A DNA stretch of 50,740 nt from a virus. Position 1 is the stretch's first letter. Every line of letters begins with the position of its first letter. This document shows positions 46,057 through 50,740 of the stretch, piece by piece. Position numbers and translations under genes: made by a program. The stretch lies in IMG/VR virus record IMGVR_UViG_3300037628_000359, positions 1 through 50,740 of that record, one strand, 5' to 3'. Under the pieces are notes generated by a model. It did not search any database and was not told the origin of the DNA. It was given only the letters and a program-made list of their open reading frames with translations.

Positions 46057-46283
46057 AAAAGACAATTTTTGCAGTATCAATATTTTTATTCTCAGGCTGT
46101 TCAATAATGTCTGGAATAATGGATAAAGGTGCAGAAATCAACGACGAGGCTTTAGTAAGCTCTGAATTTATTATCTGTAGTGGTGCAAGCGTTGGAGCAA
46201 TTGAGCGGAGATATAACACCGTAGAATTGCTTGAGGCTCGTAAAACTCTTTGTGATAAAGATATTATAGTGATTGAACCATAA
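46053..46283 (+). CDS. Small lipoprotein (o-spanin-like candidate)
   Basis: A 76-residue protein. MKKTIFAVSIFLFSGCSIMS has a signal with lipobox LFSGC, so Cys16 would be lipidated. Mature part ~60 residues with two cysteines. It could be an outer-membrane spanin; the partner is not obvious. Overlaps both neighbours. Confidence 0.7.
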   Translation: MKKTIFAVSIFLFSGCSIMSGIMDKGAEINDEALVSSEFIICSGASVGAIERRYNTVELLEARKTLCDKDIIVIEP

Positions 46284-46678
46284 TGACTCACTTGCCAGAT
46301 GAAAGAAATAGATTTTACGGCGATGTTGTAACCGAGTGGATAGCCGACGAGTCAAGGATGATGAGACTAAAAGAGGACTTTTCTTTCATCGATGGCAGCG
46401 GAAAGAAATGGTTGGCACCAGAAGGAAGTTTAATAGACGGGGCAAGTATACCTCGTTTTTTTTGGCGTGTAATAGGCTCACCATTCTTCGGTCATTTTCG
46501 GCGCGCATCAGTAATTCATGACGTCTATTGTGTAACCAAATCAGAACCATATAAAAAAGTTCATAAAATGTTTTACAATGCCATGATAGCCGATGGAGTT
46601 AGCAAACGAAAAGCCAAGGCTATGTACTGGGCTGTTAAGATGGGTGGACCAAAGTGGCCAAGTAAATTAAAACCGTGA
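46283..46678 (+). CDS. DUF1353-like protein
   Basis: A 131-residue protein. FIDGSGKKWLAPEGSLIDGA, SIPRFFWRVIG and RRASVIHDVYC follow DUF1353 (VP-GF-TDGASIPR, then HD-LY). The family occurs near phage lysis and tail genes; role unknown. Its start shares one base with the lipoprotein stop. Confidence 0.82.
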   Translation: MTHLPDERNRFYGDVVTEWIADESRMMRLKEDFSFIDGSGKKWLAPEGSLIDGASIPRFFWRVIGSPFFGHFRRASVIHDVYCVTKSEPYKKVHKMFYNAMIADGVSKRKAKAMYWAVKMGGPKWPSKLKP

Positions 46679-46682
46679 TATA

Positions 46683-46916
46683 ATGAATACTATTAAAACC
46701 AATAAAAACGGAATTAAGATGTTTGAATCTAGCTTAGGCGCAGTAAAAACACCAGCAGGATCAATATTAACAGCAATGGCAGTAAAGGCCCAAATGTCAT
46801 GGGCGGAGTGGGGAAGTGGTTTGGTAGATGCACTAACTGATATTTTTGGGTTAGTTGTAGTATTTTTTTTGGTTATTCATTGGTATCGACAGATTTTTAA
46901 AGATAAGGGTAAGTAA
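46683..46916 (+). CDS. Small single-pass membrane protein, up to 77 aa
   Basis: One helix (DIFGLVVVFFLVIHWY) near the C-terminus and a basic end (KDKGK). Start at 46683 or 46719 (MFESSLGAVKTPAG). Stop overlaps next ATG by one base. Holin-like or minor virion protein. Confidence 0.6.
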   Translation: MNTIKTNKNGIKMFESSLGAVKTPAGSILTAMAVKAQMSWAEWGSGLVDALTDIFGLVVVFFLVIHWYRQIFKDKGK

Positions 46917-47371
46917 TGGCAATTTCAACAGATGCAGCTATAGAATTTTTTGGCACACAAGATACATTAGGTACTACAAGTGCTGCGGTTGCTGTTGATG
47001 CGTTTAGTATCGCTGGTGACTTATCCACTTGGACTAATGATGATGATGCACCACAGGCAAGTGTAGTATTATTAGCTAACTTCTCTGGAGCGCCAGATGC
47101 TAATTCATCTATTAATTTATATTTAAGATTATTAGATTTACAGTCAACTAATGACCAAGATGTGCCTGATGCCAACTTCCAACATGTATACGTAGGTTCA
47201 TTCCCCCTGAATGATACTACAGCTGCACAGTATATACCTATAAGTATAACCCTACCTAACAACGTAACCTCGCAGCAGTATGAGGTCTATGTAGAGAATA
47301 AGTCAGGGCAGAGTTTACCAGCTGGATGGGATATTTACATAACACCTAAAACAATTGGCCCTCACGCATAA
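46916..47371 (+). CDS. Putative structural protein, 151 aa
   Basis: Beta-rich protein (MAISTDAAIEFFGTQDTLGT; SINLYLRLLDLQ; YEVYVENKSGQSLPAGWDIY). Looks like a single jelly-roll or Ig-like domain. Part of the late operon before the 320-aa appendage protein. Not recognised. Confidence 0.65.
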   Translation: MAISTDAAIEFFGTQDTLGTTSAAVAVDAFSIAGDLSTWTNDDDAPQASVVLLANFSGAPDANSSINLYLRLLDLQSTNDQDVPDANFQHVYVGSFPLNDTTAAQYIPISITLPNNVTSQQYEVYVENKSGQSLPAGWDIYITPKTIGPHA

Positions 47372-47380
47372 GGCTCTAAC

Positions 47381-48343
47381 ATGGCGCTTTATACACTACC
47401 TAAACAATACCATCCTGATTTTGCTGATCTGCGCAAAAAGCCGATTAGTGATGTTAAGATTGATAGAGCTAATGTTTTTGGTAAAAACATTACTATTAGC
47501 TTAGTATCACCTGAAATTACTAACTCAATAAATAGTAGCGAAAGTATTTTTACTACAAAAGTTGTTAATGGTAGCAGAGGATATTTTTTTAAAGATGCTT
47601 CGGTAAATCAACGATTAGAGTTTAGTAACACAGATAAAATAGAAGTTCAAAACTTCAGCACTGTAACTCAATTTTCACTGCCAGATGGTAGTACGGACTC
47701 TGCGTATATATATAATGTGGGCGGAAGGGTAAACTTATCTATAGGTCGAGAAGGGGTTTCAGCCGGAAACATGGGCTTTAGCTACTACGATGGAGCATTT
47801 AGGCCGGTAAATATAACAACTGCATTTAATGCGACAGATGTATATACAATAGGAATTTCTAAATCTGAAGGATCTCCATTAAAAGCAGTGTTTTTCAGAA
47901 ATGGAGCGCTTGAATTTTCAGGCGAAACATCAGCAACCGGAAATGTAATTTACGGCACAAGCCGAACAGCTACGCTTGGGAATCTTGGGGATTGGGCAAG
48001 CCCTTTAGTTAATAATCAAAATATTGCGGTATTTAGCCACGTATTTTCACCTAAAGGACTATCAGAACAAGATTTGATAAAATGGTGCCAATTACCCTAC
48101 CAAGCATTTAAGCCAGCAATACCACAAGCATACTTCACTGCTGAAGCTGATGGTGGTATAACAATAACAGATACGAGATTTAACGGAACCACTCCGAACC
48201 TACAATTTAACGGTGATTTAGAAAGTTTTAATTTTAATGGTATAATATCAACACAGAACATAAATGGCACACTATCAAGCTTGATTTATAATGGCTCGAT
48301 AGATGATTTAGAATTTAATGGTGAAATACAGACGGATTGCTAA
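47381..48343 (+). CDS. Virion appendage protein: LamG-like fold plus C-terminal nonapeptide repeats
   Basis: A 320-residue protein. Residues ~40-235 have a LamG/concanavalin-type beta-sandwich look (TKVVNGSRGYFFKDASVNQR; IGISKSEGS; NGALEFSGETSATG; NNQNIAVFSHVFSPKGLSEQ). Residues 267-320 are six consecutive 9-residue units starting FNG/ING/YNG, a likely beta-solenoid tip. Glycan recognition is plausible. RBS weak; starts 9 bp after previous stop. Confidence 0.7.
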   Translation: MALYTLPKQYHPDFADLRKKPISDVKIDRANVFGKNITISLVSPEITNSINSSESIFTTKVVNGSRGYFFKDASVNQRLEFSNTDKIEVQNFSTVTQFSLPDGSTDSAYIYNVGGRVNLSIGREGVSAGNMGFSYYDGAFRPVNITTAFNATDVYTIGISKSEGSPLKAVFFRNGALEFSGETSATGNVIYGTSRTATLGNLGDWASPLVNNQNIAVFSHVFSPKGLSEQDLIKWCQLPYQAFKPAIPQAYFTAEADGGITITDTRFNGTTPNLQFNGDLESFNFNGIISTQNINGTLSSLIYNGSIDDLEFNGEIQTDC

Positions 48344-48708
48344 TGGCTAACTTAACGAATAATAGTGGGCAAACTTTTAAGACACATATAACAGAAGAGG
48401 GTGATCCCACAATAACTATTGAGGCGAGTTCATTTACTGAGGCCTTATATAGAATATTTGCAGCGGATTGTACAACTGCCTTGGTAACAGCCAGCTTGTC
48501 AGGTGGTGAAATTGCAGTGGTAGCAGATGTAGATGACGAGGGTAATCCTATCACTGTATTTGAAACAACCCTTCAAAAGGCACAGATGCTTGATACTATT
48601 GTTCCTGCATCACAATATACACATTCTTTTGTGGTTACTAACTCAGACTCGTTACCTTTACCACCCGTATTTCAGAACTCTGTCACGGTAGTTAGGGCGT
48701 GTGATTAA
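48343..48708 (+). CDS. Hypothetical structural protein, 121 aa
   Basis: Start at 48343 (MANLTNNSGQTFKTHITEEG), sharing a base with the previous stop. Beta-rich with acidic segments (ALVTASLSGGEIAVVADVDD). Immediately before terS and overlapping it by one base. Not recognised. Confidence 0.65.
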   Translation: MANLTNNSGQTFKTHITEEGDPTITIEASSFTEALYRIFAADCTTALVTASLSGGEIAVVADVDDEGNPITVFETTLQKAQMLDTIVPASQYTHSFVVTNSDSLPLPPVFQNSVTVVRACD

Positions 48709-49205
48709 TGGCAGCAACTAAAGGAAATAATTTCTATTTAAAGCGCTCAAAGCATGGGAGAGATAAGATATTCAAAACTTCTGATATTATGTGGAAGGCT
48801 GCGCTCGAATACTTTAAAGATGTAGCAGAGAATCCATTAGAAAAAGCTATAGTATACCAGGGTGAAATATCAAATAAACCTGAGCCATTAATGCGCGCTA
48901 TGACAATTAAAGGACTATGTATTTATTGGGGTACACACTCAACATACCTAAATGATTTCGTTTCATCGCTCGACCTAGACAAAAAAGAAGATAAAGATTT
49001 TTCCCAAGTCATAAGTACAATCAAGGAAATTATCGAGACTCAGAAGTTTGAAGGAGCCAGTGCAGGGTTATTAAATCAAAACATTATAGCCAGAGATTTA
49101 GGGCTTGCAGACAAAAAAATAGTAGATGGCGATATTCTAAATCCATTAACGGAAGTCATTAGAGAAATATCAGGGAATACTCTTGGCCCTAATTCCAGCG
49201 ACTAA
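48708..49205 (+). CDS. Terminase small subunit, P22 gp3-like
   Basis: A 165-residue protein (P22 gp3 is 162). MAATKGNNFYLKRSKHGRDK, LMRAMTIKGLCIYWGTHSTY, and QKFEGASAGLLNQNIIARDL closely follow gp3. It recognises pac and starts headful packaging with TerL. One-base overlap with the upstream gene; the large-subunit start lies inside its 3' end. Confidence 0.93.
   Translation: MAATKGNNFYLKRSKHGRDKIFKTSDIMWKAALEYFKDVAENPLEKAIVYQGEISNKPEPLMRAMTIKGLCIYWGTHSTYLNDFVSSLDLDKKEDKDFSQVISTIKEIIETQKFEGASAGLLNQNIIARDLGLADKKIVDGDILNPLTEVIREISGNTLGPNSSD
48994..49014 (+). other. Candidate pac site inside terS
   Basis: AAGATTTTTCCCAAGTCATA lies at the codons for KDFSQVI, which align with the EDLSEVV codons of P22 gene 3, where the P22 pac maps. 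From memory about 16 of 21 bases agree with P22 pac. Homology of the codons alone could explain part of this. Confidence 0.45.
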
Positions 49206-50740
49206 AATACCCAAAAATGACAAGGAACTAAAAGAATGCCTTAAGGATCCTTGGTGGCGTTTTAGTAGTGGGTATTTATACAAAATAATGATTAAGGGTG
49301 ATAATGATGAAGATGATCTTGTTATCCCTTTTATTCCTAACGATGCACAAATTAACTTAATTGAAAATATGCACACAAGGAATGATATATTAAAAGCTAG
49401 GCAATTAGGCTTTACCACAGAGATAGCTATATTATTTTTAGACTGTTGTTTATTTCGTAAAAACGTAAGGGCGGCAATAATAGCTCATAACGAAGATGCG
49501 GCAAAAAAGATATTCAGAGATAAGGTGATGTTTGGATATAAAAATCTACCGGTATCCTTAAAAGAAGCAATGCCACTCGAAGTTGAAAATACTAGTGAGT
49601 TAATATTTGCTCACAATAATAGCGGTATAGAAGTAGCAACATCAGTCCGATCAGGCACAAAGCAATACTTACACATATCAGAGTTCGGCAAGATATGCGC
49701 TAAATTCCCAGATAGAGCGGAAGAGATAATTACTGGCTCTATCCCGGCAGTACCTACCAACGGCTTATTATTTATTGAGTCAACAGCAGAAGGTCAAGAC
49801 GGTCACTATTACAAGATAACTAAACGTGCCGAGGCTTTAATGTTATCAGGTAAGAAGTTAAACCCTAAAGATTATAAATTGCATTTCTATCCGTGGTGGG
49901 GCGCTGAAGATTATGTTACCAACCCAGATAATGTATTAATAACTGATAAAGATAATGAATATTTTGATAAAATAGAGAGTGACGCTAAATGTGAAATATC
50001 ACCAGAACAACGTGCATGGTGGGTAATGACCCGCGACTCTGAATTCTCGGGCGAAGAGGAAAAGATGTGGCAAGAATACCCTAGTACCATCAAAGAAGCT
50101 TTTCAAAAATCTAAGGAAGGTTGTTATTACACCGTACAAATGACAGCGCTTAGAAAACAAGGTAAAATAACTAATGTACCATATCGCCCAGGATATCCGG
50201 TAAACACGTTTTGGGACATAGGTAGCGGTGACGGTACGGCTATTTGGTTACATCAAAGAATAGGGCAGCAAGATAATTTTATTAAGTTTATTGAGGGATG
50301 GGGTGAGCCTTATTCGCATTTTGTTGCTGAACTGCAAAAAACCGGTTACGTGTGGGGTACGCATTATTTACCCCATGATGGCGGTCATACAAGGCAAGGA
50401 ACGACAGAGAATTTATCGCCTGAGAAATCATTAAAGAAACTCGGGTTAAATAATATTGAAATACTACCGAGGGTTGATGATATATCTCACGGTATACAAG
50501 CCACAAGAGACGCGTTTGCAACTTGTTGGATTGATGAAACTGAATGTAAAGAAGGTATAGTTCATTTAGATTCATATCGCAAAAGATGGAATAGAACAAC
50601 TGAGAGATTTACGGATCTACCTCTTCATGATATACATTCTGAAGGTGCAGATTCTTTTAGGCAATTTGGGCAATGTTGCCAAAGTGAACGGTTAGAGCCT
50701 AAGAAAAAGAAAGTTAAAAGAACTTACGCTTCAGTATGTA
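49183..50740 (+). CDS. Terminase large subunit, ATPase/nuclease (ends at base 132)
   Basis: 520 residues when joined to 1-132. No ATG exists at the 5' end. TTG 49183 is the likely start: AGGG seven bases upstream, frame open only from 49150. ATPase: LKARQLGFTTE (Walker A-like, Arg73) and YLHISEFGKI (Walker B region, Glu167). Nuclease: FWDIGSGDGTAIW (D345), YLPHDGGH (D399), HDIHSEGADSF (D483/D490). It pumps DNA into the head and makes headful cuts. The start overlaps terS by 23 bp. Confidence 0.9.
   Translation, partial: MALIPATKIPKNDKELKECLKDPWWRFSSGYLYKIMIKGDNDEDDLVIPFIPNDAQINLIENMHTRNDILKARQLGFTTEIAILFLDCCLFRKNVRAAIIAHNEDAAKKIFRDKVMFGYKNLPVSLKEAMPLEVENTSELIFAHNNSGIEVATSVRSGTKQYLHISEFGKICAKFPDRAEEIITGSIPAVPTNGLLFIESTAEGQDGHYYKITKRAEALMLSGKKLNPKDYKLHFYPWWGAEDYVTNPDNVLITDKDNEYFDKIESDAKCEISPEQRAWWVMTRDSEFSGEEEKMWQEYPSTIKEAFQKSKEGCYYTVQMTALRKQGKITNVPYRPGYPVNTFWDIGSGDGTAIWLHQRIGQQDNFIKFIEGWGEPYSHFVAELQKTGYVWGTHYLPHDGGHTRQGTTENLSPEKSLKKLGLNNIEILPRVDDISHGIQATRDAFATCWIDETECKEGIVHLDSYRKRWNRTTERFTDLPLHDIHSEGADSFRQFGQCCQSERLEPKKKKVKRTYASVC
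50614..50740. repeat. Right copy of 127-bp terminal direct repeat
   Basis: Identical to 1-127; overlap created when a circular assembly is linearised. It lies in frame in the terminase gene. Confidence 0.95.

Overview
This window is a complete, circularly closed genome of a tailed, podovirus-type phage with a P22-like virion. Its two ends carry the same 127 bp (1-127 and 50614-50740), so the unique length is 50,613 bp. The large terminase gene runs off the right end and finishes at the left end. The DNA is AT-rich with strong Shine-Dalgarno sites. A signal-peptide outer-membrane beta-barrel gene and P22-type head genes point to a Gram-negative, probably gammaproteobacterial host; a marine host is only a guess from the base composition. 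I recognise no integrase, CI-type repressor, DNA polymerase or replicative helicase.

Layout. (1) Late rightward block across the junction, 44.5 kb to 2.4 kb: a putative lysis region (L,D-transpeptidase-like protein, small membrane proteins, lipoprotein), appendage proteins, terS (P22 gp3-like), terL and portal. (2) A cargo island of about 8 kb (2.4-10.5 kb) between portal and scaffold, where P22 has nothing. It contains two leftward gene sets, each headed by a small HTH regulator and built on the same plan. Between them lies a rightward operon encoding TerD, TerB and TerC (tellurite/phage-resistance family), small membrane proteins, a SPOUT RNA methyltransferase, a gene with a frameshift, and a proteasome-like Ntn hydrolase. 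(3) Head and tail block, 10.6-22.7 kb: scaffold, coat, gp4-like, an appendage protein, gp10-like, a cupin-SET fusion, and four ejection-type proteins. (4) 22.7-25.3 kb: a homing-type nuclease, a tail protein that appears to start at ATC, and an outer-membrane protein gene. (5) Leftward early operon, 34.2 to 24.8 kb: Cro-like HTH, a replication-associated protein, wHTH, three DNA methyltransferases of different classes, DUF1367, MazG-like, Ref-like HNH nuclease, RuvC-like resolvase and many small proteins. (6) Rightward early region, 34.3-44.5 kb: small proteins, three tRNA genes, a structured non-coding segment, and a RecE-like exonuclease with its usual neighbour. Conserved intergenic hairpins recur along this region.

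How it works together. The promoters at 34186-34213 (leftward) and 37096-37124 (rightward) are placed to start the early programme. The methyltransferases and a Lar-like protein would protect phage DNA from restriction. The RecE-like, Ref-like and RuvC-like proteins would recombine and resolve DNA ahead of headful packaging by TerS/TerL. The island has its own divergent promoters (4900-4928 and 4998-5026), so its Ter, SPOUT and Ntn genes can be expressed separately from the virion genes. Because the island interrupts the head operon, the scaffold gene has its own leader and promoter candidate at about 10550-10577.

The strongest candidates for something undescribed are the phage-borne terDBC island flanked by duplicated HTH cassettes, the cupin-SET fusion, and a set of large structured intergenic elements, two of which share the same long terminal stem.
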